From Neptunomonas japonica DSM 18939 (GTDB lineage Bacteria; Pseudomonadota; Gammaproteobacteria; Pseudomonadales; Balneatricaceae), in assembly GCF_000422765.1 (NCBI RefSeq), contig NZ_AUGR01000024.1:1-64000 (forward strand): DNA of 64,000 nt, in the 5' to 3' direction. Every line of letters starts with the position of its first letter. The stretch's first letter is position 1. The position numbers were made by a program, and so were the translations under genes. Below the pieces are notes generated by a model. The model saw only the letters and a list, made by a program, of their open reading frames with translations, did not search any database and had not been told where the DNA came from. This document shows positions 56,511 through 64,000 of this stretch, in pieces.

Positions 56511-59090
56511 ATGCGACCCGATAAATTCACTTCAAAACTTCAGGATGCGTTAGGTGAAGCGCAATCATTGGCAGTCGGTAAAGACCATAATTTTATAGAG
56601 CCGATTCATTTACTTGCAGCGTTTTTACAGCAACAAGACGGTTCTGTTCGACCGCTGTTGGCACAAGCCGGTGCAACCTTGCCTCAGCTCACGCGTAGTG
56701 TTGGTGAAACGTTAGACCGTTTACCGCAAGTGCAAAGCCCAGATGGGGAGATTCGTTTATCCCAGAATATGGCGCGCATCTTTAATTTGACCGATAAGTT
56801 AGCGCAAAAGCGTGGTGATCAATTTATAGCTAGTGAGCTAATCGTATTGGCCATGCTAGAAGATAAAAGTGATGCCGGTAAGGTGTTAAAAGATGCTGGA
56901 GTTACTAAACAATCTTTGGAGCAGGCTATTAATAATATGCGTGGTGGGGATAGCGTGAATGACCCTAATGCTGAAGGCAGTCGTCAGTCGTTAGATAAAT
57001 ACTGTATTGATCTAACTGAACAGGCTGAACTAGGCAAGCTGGACCCTGTCATCGGTCGTGATGATGAAATCCGCCGTACGATTCAGGTATTGCAGCGTAG
57101 AACCAAAAATAATCCCGTATTAATTGGCGAGCCTGGTGTAGGTAAAACGGCCATTGTTGAAGGCTTAGCTCAGCGTATTATAAATGGCGAAGTACCTGAA
57201 GGGTTAAAGCGTAAGAAAGTGCTATCACTAGATATGGGCGCGCTGATTGCGGGAGCTAAATTTCGTGGCGAATTTGAAGAGCGTCTTAAAGCTGTATTGA
57301 ACGAACTCTCCAAGCAGGAAGGACAAATAATTCTCTTTATCGATGAATTGCATACGATGGTAGGTGCCGGTAAAGGTGAAGGCGCCATGGATGCTGGGAA
57401 TATGCTGAAGCCCGCTTTAGCGCGAGGCGAGTTGCACTGTGTTGGTGCAACTACGCTGGATGAGTATCGACAGTATGTAGAGAAAGATGCTGCCCTTGAG
57501 CGCCGTTTTCAAAAAGTGCTGGTGGATGAACCCACAGAAGAAGATACCGTAGCTATCTTGCGTGGCCTGAAACAACGCTATGAAGTACATCATGGTGTGG
57601 AAATAACAGACTCTGCCATTATTGCGGCTGCAAAATTATCACAACGCTACATTACGGATCGGCAGTTGCCAGATAAAGCGATTGATCTGATTGATGAAGC
57701 GGGTTCACGTATTCGTATGGAGATGGATTCTAAGCCTGAAGACTTGGACCGTTTAGAACGTCGTTTAATTCAGCTGAAAATGGAACGTGAAGCGCTCAAG
57801 AAAGAGAAAGATGGTGCCGCTCGCAAGCGTTTGGCAGAGCTTGAAAAAACGATTGAGTTGCTGGAGCGTGAGTTTGCTGATTTAGAAGAGATCTGGAAAG
57901 CTGAAAAAGCAGCCTTGCAGGGGTCTCAGAAGGTTAATGAGGCGTTAGACCAGGCGTTAGTAGAGTTAGAAAAAATTAAGCGAAGCGGTGATCTTGCTAA
58001 AGCATCAGAGCTGCAATACGGCATTATTCCTGAATTGCAAAAGCAATTGGCAGCTGCCAGTGAAGCAGAAGAAGCGGGTCAGGAAAATAACAAACTGCTG
58101 CGCAACAAAGTCACAGAAGAGGAAGTCGCTGAAGTCGTTTCGCGTTGGACCGGTATACCTGTGAGTAAAATGCTTGAAGGTGAACGTGAAAAGCTACTGC
58201 GTATGGAAGATGCATTGCATCATCGCGTCGTTGGCCAAAGTGAGGCAGTGGTGGCTGTATCAAATGCAGTACGTCGCTCACGAGCGGGTTTAGCTGACCC
58301 AAATCGCCCGAATGGTAGTTTCCTATTTTTAGGCCCTACTGGTGTGGGTAAAACAGAGCTGTGTAAAGCGTTAGCTAATTACCTGTTTGATACCGAAGAA
58401 GCCATGGTGCGTATAGACATGTCAGAGTTTATGGAGAAACACTCTGTCGCTCGGCTGATCGGGGCTCCTCCAGGGTATGTTGGTTATGAAGAGGGAGGCT
58501 ATCTGACTGAGGCCGTGCGTCGCAAGCCTTACTCAGTTTTACTATTGGATGAGGTGGAAAAGGCACACCCCGATGTGTTCAATATTTTGCTACAAGTACT
58601 AGAAGACGGCCGTTTGACTGACGGGCAAGGAAGGACAGTGGACTTCAGAAATACCATTGTCGTAATGACATCAAACTTGGGTTCTCACCTTATTCAGAAC
58701 TTCAGTGATGACGATGATTATGAGCTAATGAAGCGAGCGGTAATGGAAGAGGTGGGTTCTCACTTTCGACCAGAAGTTATTAACCGTATTGATGAAGTTG
58801 TGGTGTTCCACAGCCTACGTAAAGAGCAGGTAGCGGGCATTGCTACGATTCAACTGGAGCGCTTACGTCAGCGTTTAGCTGAACGTGAATTAACGCTAAC
58901 GCTAACGCCTACGGCACTGGATAAGTTGGTTGAAGTTGGTTTTGAACCTATTTATGGCGCGCGGCCATTGAAGAGAGCAATTCAGCAGTGGATTGAAAAC
59001 CCATTGGCACATGCGCTATTGGCAGGTAAATACTTGCCAGGCACTGAAATAGCTGTCGATGTAGAAGCGGGAGAGTTCGTTTTTCGTTAA
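56511..59090 (+). CDS. clpB: Protein disaggregase ClpB
   Basis: ClpB is the hexameric AAA+ disaggregase that works with DnaK. The 859 residues show the N-domain (1-145), NBD1 with Walker A GEPGVGKT at 206-213, the coiled-coil middle domain (about 400-520, rich in Glu and Lys), and NBD2 with [14 protein letters not shown] near 607 and the [15 protein letters not shown] sensor region. It lacks the IGF/L loop of ClpP-binding Clp ATPases as expected. The upstream heat-shock promoter and the downstream terminator make it a single-gene unit. Confidence 0.98.
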   Translation: MRPDKFTSKLQDALGEAQSLAVGKDHNFIEPIHLLAAFLQQQDGSVRPLLAQAGATLPQLTRSVGETLDRLPQVQSPDGEIRLSQNMARIFNLTDKLAQKRGDQFIASELIVLAMLEDKSDAGKVLKDAGVTKQSLEQAINNMRGGDSVNDPNAEGSRQSLDKYCIDLTEQAELGKLDPVIGRDDEIRRTIQVLQRRTKNNPVLIGEPGVGKTAIVEGLAQRIINGEVPEGLKRKKVLSLDMGALIAGAKFRGEFEERLKAVLNELSKQEGQIILFIDELHTMVGAGKGEGAMDAGNMLKPALARGELHCVGATTLDEYRQYVEKDAALERRFQKVLVDEPTEEDTVAILRGLKQRYEVHHGVEITDSAIIAAAKLSQRYITDRQLPDKAIDLIDEAGSRIRMEMDSKPEDLDRLERRLIQLKMEREALKKEKDGAARKRLAELEKTIELLEREFADLEEIWKAEKAALQGSQKVNEALDQALVELEKIKRSGDLAKASELQYGIIPELQKQLAAASEAEEAGQENNKLLRNKVTEEEVAEVVSRWTGIPVSKMLEGEREKLLRMEDALHHRVVGQSEAVVAVSNAVRRSRAGLADPNRPNGSFLFLGPTGVGKTELCKALANYLFDTEEAMVRIDMSEFMEKHSVARLIGAPPGYVGYEEGGYLTEAVRRKPYSVLLLDEVEKAHPDVFNILLQVLEDGRLTDGQGRTVDFRNTIVVMTSNLGSHLIQNFSDDDDYELMKRAVMEEVGSHFRPEVINRIDEVVVFHSLRKEQVAGIATIQLERLRQRLAERELTLTLTPTALDKLVEVGFEPIYGARPLKRAIQQWIENPLAHALLAGKYLPGTEIAVDVEAGEFVFR

Positions 59091-59109
59091 ATGGCTAAAT
59101 ATATGTTCT

Positions 59110-59137
59110 AAAGCCCGCTAACTCAGCGGGCTTTTTT
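59110..59137 (+). terminator. Rho-independent terminator after clpB
   Basis: AAGCCCGCT (59111-59119) pairs with AGCGGGCTT (59125-59133) around AACTC, followed by T to 59137. Confidence 0.93.
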
Positions 59138-59257
59138 ATATATGTATTCTGCTGATTACTGGTGAATAGTATTTTTATGGCCTACTTTAATGAATGTGTT
59201 TTGATAAAAATCCCGGTAGCTATTGCTTAAAGGCAAGTCGGTTGTAGAGAGTAGTAA

Positions 59258-60037
59258 ATGGAAAATCTGAAAGTATTGATCGTTGATGATGCAAAATTTA
59301 TTTGCGAGCTCGTCTCTAAAATAGTGAGTGAGGCGTTTCCGCAATCTTCGGTTAAAGCCGCTTTTAATGGTGAAGAGGCTCAGTCGCTACTTTCTTCAGA
59401 AACATTTGATATTGTCCTGTGTGATTGGGAGATGCCTAAAATGAGTGGCTTGGAAGTACTCGAATGGACGCGCTCACAACCGCAATACAAAACAGTTCCG
59501 TTTGTCATGATCACCAGCCGTGGTGAGCGAGAATATGTACTTAAAGCGATTCATGCGGGTGTTAATGATTACTTAGGTAAACCGTTTACTAATGAGCAGT
59601 TAGTCCAGAAAATGAATAAGGTGTTAGGTAAGCAAGCCGCACCAGATAAAGCAAAACAAGCTAAAGCCGCTAAGATGCTGCAACAAGAACGCGCGAAAGT
59701 TGAAGTTACGCCAAAAAGCGTATCAAAACCAAAAGGTATGGCAAGTTTACGTGTGCGTGATCAAGTGTTTAAGTGTGCAATTAAAGATATGAGTTTGAAA
59801 GATGTGCTGGTGGTTGTGAAAAATGCAGGTGTTTTTCCGCAAGTACTGGATCAGGCCGTGATCGACATTGAACAGCTATCGGGTGATAGTGTGGCAAGGG
59901 TTAATGGGTTTATTCAAATGGTACAGGCGGCAGATCCACATATAAATTCTGCGTTTATAAATATCAAGGTCACCCTAGTTGATGATGACCCTGATAAAAT
60001 GGCACATCTTTCTAAATATATCGCCAGCGTTCGTTAA
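59258..60037 (+). CDS. Receiver-domain protein with PilZ-like C-terminal domain
   Basis: The 259-residue protein starts with a CheY-like receiver domain (about 4-122): acidic residues Asp10-Asp11, phospho-acceptor Asp56 in VLCDWEMPKMSG, Thr86 in MITSRGE and Lys108 in YLGKPF. A charged Lys/Ala/Gln linker (123-158) leads to a domain of about 100 residues that looks PilZ-like by layout, with FKCAIKDMSLKDVLVV near 171-186 and ARVNGFIQMVQAADP later. The c-di-GMP motif D/NxSxxG reads DMSLKD (177-182), so the glycine is missing, and no RxxxR is seen. It has no HTH. Its stop overlaps that of the convergent epimerase gene by 4 bases. The output is unknown. Confidence 0.8.
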   Translation: MENLKVLIVDDAKFICELVSKIVSEAFPQSSVKAAFNGEEAQSLLSSETFDIVLCDWEMPKMSGLEVLEWTRSQPQYKTVPFVMITSRGEREYVLKAIHAGVNDYLGKPFTNEQLVQKMNKVLGKQAAPDKAKQAKAAKMLQQERAKVEVTPKSVSKPKGMASLRVRDQVFKCAIKDMSLKDVLVVVKNAGVFPQVLDQAVIDIEQLSGDSVARVNGFIQMVQAADPHINSAFINIKVTLVDDDPDKMAHLSKYIASVR

Positions 60038-61032
60038 GCTTTATAGTAACTTTTATACCATTCAATAAACTGACGTACTCCCTCTTCAATAGGAGTTGCT
60101 GGCGTAAATCCAGTTGCTTCACTGAGTGCGTCAATATCTGCAAACGTTTCGACTACGTCACCGGCTTGCATTGGCAAATACTCTTTAACAGCGGTCGTGC
60201 CTAAAGATGTTTCAATTTGCTGAATAAAATACTCTAACTCTACAGGCTGGTTATTTCCGATATTGAAAATTTTATAAGGCGCAGCACTCTCGTCGCTTTT
60301 TCCATCCCAGTCGGGGTTTTCTTGTGGAATGATATTTTGAATACGTACGACACCTTCAACAATGTCATCAATATAGGTGAAGTCGCGGCGCATTTTTCCG
60401 TAGTTAAATACTTTAATGGCTCTTTCTTCTGAGATCGCACTGGCAAATAACATCGGCGCCATATCAGGGCGTCCCCATGGGCCATACACAGTGAAGAAGC
60501 GTAAGCCTGTAGTGGGAATGCTATAAAGGTGTGAATAGCTATGCGCCATCAGCTCGTTACTTTTCTTAGTGGCGGCATAAAGTGAAGCGGGATGAGTCAC
60601 TTCATCTGTAGTTGAGAATGGGATTTTAGTATTGGTGCCATATACTGAGCTAGATGAAGCGTAAACCAAGTGCTCAATCGCAAAGTGACGACAGCACTCA
60701 AGAATGACTAGCATGCCTAGCAAGTTAGAACTGGCATAGTCAAAGGGTTTATTGATGGAGTGCCTTACACCTGCCTGCGCACCTAAGTGAATAACACGTT
60801 GAATGGCTTCATCTGCAAAGATTTTTTCTACGCCTTCTTTATCAGCAAGGTCACATTTATAGAAGATGAAGTCAGAGTAAGGCTTTAACAATGCCAAACG
60901 ATCCAGCTTTAATTGTGGATCGTAGTAATCATTTATATTGTCTAGGCCAATGACTTGATGACCCTCTTTCAGTAGGCGCTGAGCTACATGAAAGCCGATA
61001 AATCCTGCTGTACCGGTTACCAAAAAACGCAT
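60034..61032 (-). CDS. NAD-dependent epimerase, UDP-glucuronate 4-epimerase type
   Basis: The 332 residues form an extended SDR epimerase with TGTAGFIG at 6-13, SSSSVYG near 126-132 and catalytic Tyr152 and Lys156 in LYAATKKSNE. The LDNINDYYDPQLKLDRL segment after the first Rossmann strands is typical of UDP-glucuronate 4-epimerases such as rhizobial LpsL and plant GAE; in Vibrio some are named 5'-epimerases. The product would be UDP-galacturonate. It is the last gene of a leftward cluster of envelope-glycan genes, 75 bases after the phosphatase. Confidence 0.85.
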   Translation of the reverse strand: MRFLVTGTAGFIGFHVAQRLLKEGHQVIGLDNINDYYDPQLKLDRLALLKPYSDFIFYKCDLADKEGVEKIFADEAIQRVIHLGAQAGVRHSINKPFDYASSNLLGMLVILECCRHFAIEHLVYASSSSVYGTNTKIPFSTTDEVTHPASLYAATKKSNELMAHSYSHLYSIPTTGLRFFTVYGPWGRPDMAPMLFASAISEERAIKVFNYGKMRRDFTYIDDIVEGVVRIQNIIPQENPDWDGKSDESAAPYKIFNIGNNQPVELEYFIQQIETSLGTTAVKEYLPMQAGDVVETFADIDALSEATGFTPATPIEEGVRQFIEWYKSYYKA

Positions 61033-61107
61033 TGTGCCTACTCCTGATTACATCTAATTTAGTGGTATTTGATTGTAAGAAACTACCACAGTCGACAGAT
61101 TGATTAC

Positions 61108-61977
61108 TTACAGCTTTAACTTGGGTAGTCGATGGTTAAAAGTGAGCTGATGATAAATATAACCTAAACTGACAGCGGATGCTGCAATAGCAAACAGCCA
61201 TGTATGTGGGAAGCCTCCGTCATAATTTATCAGGGTAACTGCACATCCCGCATGAATGGTTAGTAGGACTGCATAAAACCGGCCTTTGAATACATCTTGC
61301 CAGCGATCGCATAATTTGAGCCCTGCCCAGGCTGAGATAAGTCCGCCTGCGGCTCCCATGCATACGTCTGCAGGCCAGTGAACGCCGACAGCAACGCGTG
61401 ACCAACCTATAAATACGGCGACTATAAGAATTAAGCCTTGTATAGCTCGATTGGTGGTTAACCTTGTTAATAAACCTGCCGCTGCAAATGCAGTTAAGGT
61501 ATGGCCAGAGGGCATACTTTTTTTGCTGATGCTTGAACCGATGAGTTGAAAGCTTCCGGGGTCAAGAACTCCCGGTGGGCGCGGTGTTGCTAGCCAAGGT
61601 TTTATACCGTGGGTAATAAGTGTGCCAACAATGGCGGTGATCAATAATGCCAGTAGCAGGTGTGGGTAGCGGTACGCAAATAGCAGCGCCAAGGTGAGAA
61701 CGACTAAGGTATCTCCCATGAACGAGAGATGCTCCCAGATAATAGCTGGCAGTATAAAGCTCAAGGCTTGAGCGGTATAGAAACCTGTTTGCAAGCCGTT
61801 GGTTAATAGCAATGCGCAGCCAAGCAGGAAACTAACAGCTGCGAGTATCAACAGCGCCTGATCAAATGCTTGCGCCTGAGGCCACGCTGCGTTAGCAGAG
61901 CTAACATGCTGCTTAAAAGTCGTAGTTCTGGGTATGTAACGCAACCCCATAAACTTGTTATTGTTAGAGTCACTCAT
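61108..61977 (-). CDS. PAP2-family membrane phosphatase
   Basis: The 289-residue inner-membrane protein carries the complete acid-phosphatase signature: KX6RP at Lys126-Pro134 (KPWLATPRP), PSGH at 156-159 and SRX5HX3D at Ser193-Asp204 (SRVAVGVHWPAD). About seven hydrophobic segments are visible. Family members include PgpB/undecaprenyl diphosphate phosphatases and the lipid A phosphatases LpxE and LpxF. It lies 9 bases after an ArnT-like gene on the same strand, which favours a role in lipid A or lipid-carrier dephosphorylation. The exact substrate cannot be told. Confidence 0.85.
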   Translation of the reverse strand: MSDSNNNKFMGLRYIPRTTTFKQHVSSANAAWPQAQAFDQALLILAAVSFLLGCALLLTNGLQTGFYTAQALSFILPAIIWEHLSFMGDTLVVLTLALLFAYRYPHLLLALLITAIVGTLITHGIKPWLATPRPPGVLDPGSFQLIGSSISKKSMPSGHTLTAFAAAGLLTRLTTNRAIQGLILIVAVFIGWSRVAVGVHWPADVCMGAAGGLISAWAGLKLCDRWQDVFKGRFYAVLLTIHAGCAVTLINYDGGFPHTWLFAIAASAVSLGYIYHQLTFNHRLPKLKL

Positions 61978-61986
61978 AAAGATTGA

Positions 61987-63546
61987 TTACTCATAAGAAT
62001 AAAGGGCAACACCGCCTTTGGCATAAAGGCGTACTGGGTTGGCGTTTGGGTCTAATAAAGATAGATCTTTATTTATACGGGTGAAAACCAGTTCTCCGCG
62101 TTGTGGTTCTCTGCGAGGAACAATAGCGTCTCTATAAACTGAAAAACTGGGCATGTTGATACCATAGCTAACAACAGGGCCACCCAATTTTTTAGCCAGC
62201 AGCGCTGCTTCTCTCACAGGTTCTTGCTGAGCAGCGCCCAATAAGGGGAGAAGCAGAAAATTAAATGCCAGCATAGTGCCTGCTGCACCCATTAAAAGCC
62301 TTGAAGGGTAATCTGTTTTTCTGAACAAAAATAATGAAATGACTATGCATAACCCGATAGCCGTCATTGCTTGAAATATGATGCTGTATTCGAGTACTGC
62401 AAGTTCCAGTACTGCTATATCAAAAGGCTTGCGTGATTGGCTTGCCGCATAGTCAAACAGTAGTGGCAATAGGCTCACAAATAGTATGGTTAGGGCGGGA
62501 GGAAGCAACGACAAAAAACCTACATTAAGCAGGTGTCTTGCCATCAAAAATAGCACCGGTGTCATACCGTAAAGAATGTAATGTGGAAGTTGCGTTTTTG
62601 AGAATGAGAAAATCGCTAATACTAATAAAAACCAAGTAAGTAGAAATAACTCAAGCTCTTTGGGTCGTTGCTTAAACAGTGATTTAATCACTGGTGCTAT
62701 TAACCCGGTAAAAGGTGTCAATAGCAGTGGTAGTAGCATGACATAGTAATAAGGTTTACCACCGTGGCTTTCCATGGTGCTACTGAAGCGGTCAATATTG
62801 TGTTTTAAGTAGAACCCTTTAAAAAATTCCCACCCTTGATCGAGATAGACAGCTATGTGCCATGGAAGGACGATAATGAAAAAGGTACCGAGAATAATGG
62901 GATGAAAAACAGCTTTTAGCCAGTCTTTGAGGCGCCCTTCGGAGGTGAATAAAACAAAGCTGGCAATGAGTGGTAGGGCGCAAGCAATAGGGCCCTTAGT
63001 TAGGAAGCCTAGTCCCAACCAGATACCTATCCGAAATAAGGTGCCATTATCGGCACGTTGATAATAACGGTAGATATCAAAGAATGCGGCGCATAATAAA
63101 AAGTTCAGTAGTGCGTCTGCAATAGCGGCTTTAAAAATAATACTGGCCAGTGGCAGTGAAGCCAATAGCCATACTATCAGCCGTGCTTCAGTTTCATTTC
63201 TTTGTTCTTTAACAAAGCGGTAACTTATCCAAATCCAGGCAAGTGCAGCTAGACATGATGGCAGCCGTAGACTCAAAGTGCTGAGGCCAAAATTTGAAAC
63301 GCTAAGGGCTTGCAGCCAATAGATTAGAATAGGTTTGTCGTGGCGAGGCACTCCATTCATGTATGTAGAAACCCAATTTCCGGTTTCTAGCATTTCACGA
63401 GTGGCGGTAGTAAAAGCACCTTCATCCAGATCGAATAAAGGCAACCAAGCCGCATAACCAAAAGTACTGACAAGTGCCAGCACTATTAAGACAGGTGTGG
63501 ATAACAGGAGCTTGAATAGCCCCTGTTGTGGTAGTACGTTATTCAC
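61987..63546 (-). CDS. ArnT-like polyprenyl-phosphate-dependent glycosyltransferase
   Basis: The product of about 519 residues is a GT39/GT83-type membrane glycosyltransferase. Features are a first membrane helix, then the periplasmic acidic motif LPLFDLDEGAFTTATREMLETG (shown in part as FDLDEGAFTTATREML), KPILIYWLQAL, about 11-12 hydrophobic segments and a C-terminal periplasmic domain of about 90 residues. Such enzymes move a sugar from a polyprenyl phosphate to lipid A, core or protein (ArnT, RgtA-D). GTG 63546 has AAAGGGG at good spacing and overlaps the upstream gene by 8 bases; the frame is open to an ATG at 63600, but no site precedes it. Confidence 0.85.
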   Translation of the reverse strand: MNNVLPQQGLFKLLLSTPVLIVLALVSTFGYAAWLPLFDLDEGAFTTATREMLETGNWVSTYMNGVPRHDKPILIYWLQALSVSNFGLSTLSLRLPSCLAALAWIWISYRFVKEQRNETEARLIVWLLASLPLASIIFKAAIADALLNFLLCAAFFDIYRYYQRADNGTLFRIGIWLGLGFLTKGPIACALPLIASFVLFTSEGRLKDWLKAVFHPIILGTFFIIVLPWHIAVYLDQGWEFFKGFYLKHNIDRFSSTMESHGGKPYYYVMLLPLLLTPFTGLIAPVIKSLFKQRPKELELFLLTWFLLVLAIFSFSKTQLPHYILYGMTPVLFLMARHLLNVGFLSLLPPALTILFVSLLPLLFDYAASQSRKPFDIAVLELAVLEYSIIFQAMTAIGLCIVISLFLFRKTDYPSRLLMGAAGTMLAFNFLLLPLLGAAQQEPVREAALLAKKLGGPVVSYGINMPSFSVYRDAIVPRREPQRGELVFTRINKDLSLLDPNANPVRLYAKGGVALYSYE

Positions 63547-64000
63547 TCCAGCCCCTTTGTGTTGGCGCATTAGGAGAGGGTCGTACGGGCATTTGAGCAT
63601 GTGCAGTGCTGCGAGTCAGAATTTCTGCTAATACCCCGGTGGTCACTAACTGAGCACTGGTCATTACAAACAAAATGCCGGTGAAGAGTAATGGGCGATT
63701 CCCGATATCTTCTTCAGTAAATAACTTCACACCAAACAAATAAGTAAGAATTAAGCCGCCAATAGCGCCTAAAAACAAACCGATCGATCCAAAGAAATGG
63801 CCCGGGCGGCGTGAAAAACGCATAAAGAAGAACACGGCTAGCAAGTCTAGAATTACGCGAATAGTACGTGAGATACCGTATTTAGATGTGCCGAACTGGC
63901 GAGCACGATGGTTAACGGGCATATCGCTAATACGATCAGGGGACGTGACACAAGCAACCCAAGCAGGAATAAAGCGATGCATTTCACCGATTAAGTGAAC
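63539..64000 (-). CDS. GT2 polyprenyl-phosphate sugar transferase, 5' end beyond the window
   Basis: This is the C-terminal 153 residues of a family 2 glycosyltransferase; the frame runs off the right edge (VHLIGEMHRFIPAW). The GEMHRFIP segment and the RARQFGTSKYGISRTIRV motif are characteristic of dolichyl- or undecaprenyl-phosphate sugar transferases (DPM1, GtrB, ArnC, RgtE type). Two membrane segments follow (near GSIGLFLGAIGGLILTYLFG and PLLFTGILFVMTSAQLVTTG, each given in full here at 20 residues), as in GtrB and ArnC. It would load a sugar on the lipid carrier for the ArnT-like enzyme encoded next, whose start overlaps its stop. Confidence 0.88.
   Translation of the reverse strand, partial: VHLIGEMHRFIPAWVACVTSPDRISDMPVNHRARQFGTSKYGISRTIRVILDLLAVFFFMRFSRRPGHFFGSIGLFLGAIGGLILTYLFGVKLFTEEDIGNRPLLFTGILFVMTSAQLVTTGVLAEILTRSTAHAQMPVRPSPNAPTQRGWSE

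Noticed and set aside
63547-63600. ArnT-like gene starting at ATG 63600
   Set aside because: It would overlap the upstream gene by 62 bases and lacks a ribosome-binding site; GTG 63546 follows AAAGGGG.

Overview
The window reads as a contiguous piece of a gammaproteobacterial chromosome, most likely from a marine Oceanospirillales-type bacterium. The evidence is the combination of an intact S10-spc-alpha ribosomal cluster, FabA/FabB unsaturated fatty-acid genes, the divergent uvrA/ssb pair, an ileS-lspA-fkpB block running into minor-pilin genes as in Pseudomonas, and a DecR-type cysteine regulator. The order-level placement is inference; the class is well supported. I recognised no rRNA, tRNA, insertion sequence, prophage or CRISPR array. 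No gene-free stretch exceeds 300 bases.

Layout. (1) 1-14970, + strand: the 3' part of tuf, a terminator, then rpsJ to rplQ with promoters before rpsJ and before rpsM; secY and rpoA lie inside. Several gaps in this block hold clear stem-loops, including a terminator-like hairpin between rplN and rplX and a structured element just before rpsH. (2) 14986-24150: uvrA (-) diverging from ssb, an SDR-type sugar-nucleotide reductase homologue that lacks the family tyrosine, a SirB-like membrane protein, and moeA / acyltransferase / moaC / moaD / plsC, with moaE absent. (3) 24165-27170, - strand: fabB, fabA, ispB. (4) 27265-36911: rplU-rpmA-obg-proB, rpsT (-), murJ, ribF, ileS, lspA. (5) 36908-44532: fkpB followed by a type IV minor-pilin locus (GspH/FimT-like, pilV, pilW, pilX, pilY1, a PilY2-position small protein, pilE, a second FimT-like gene). 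(6) 44578-49351: thiO, nadE (-), bamD (-), rluD, pgeF. (7) 49386-53376: decR (-) diverging from a PLP-dependent cysteine-synthase-fold enzyme across a perfect 12-bp inverted repeat, then kbl-tdh for threonine degradation. (8) 53428-59137: an XRE-cupin regulator, Fur-boxed feoAB, and clpB with a heat-shock promoter. (9) 59258-64000: a receiver protein with a PilZ-like tail, and a leftward operon of polyprenyl-phosphate glycosyltransferase, ArnT-like transferase, PAP2 phosphatase and UDP-glucuronate epimerase.

How it fits together: most of the window is core machinery (translation, protein export, DNA repair, membrane lipid, isoprenoid and murein supply). The accessory themes are pilus tip assembly, cysteine and threonine catabolism, ferrous iron uptake, and a compact envelope-glycan module. 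That last module has the parts list of the rhizobial galacturonic-acid lipid A/core modification pathway and is the most interesting hypothesis here. Terminators, promoters and operators were identified by eye from inverted repeats and consensus hexamers.
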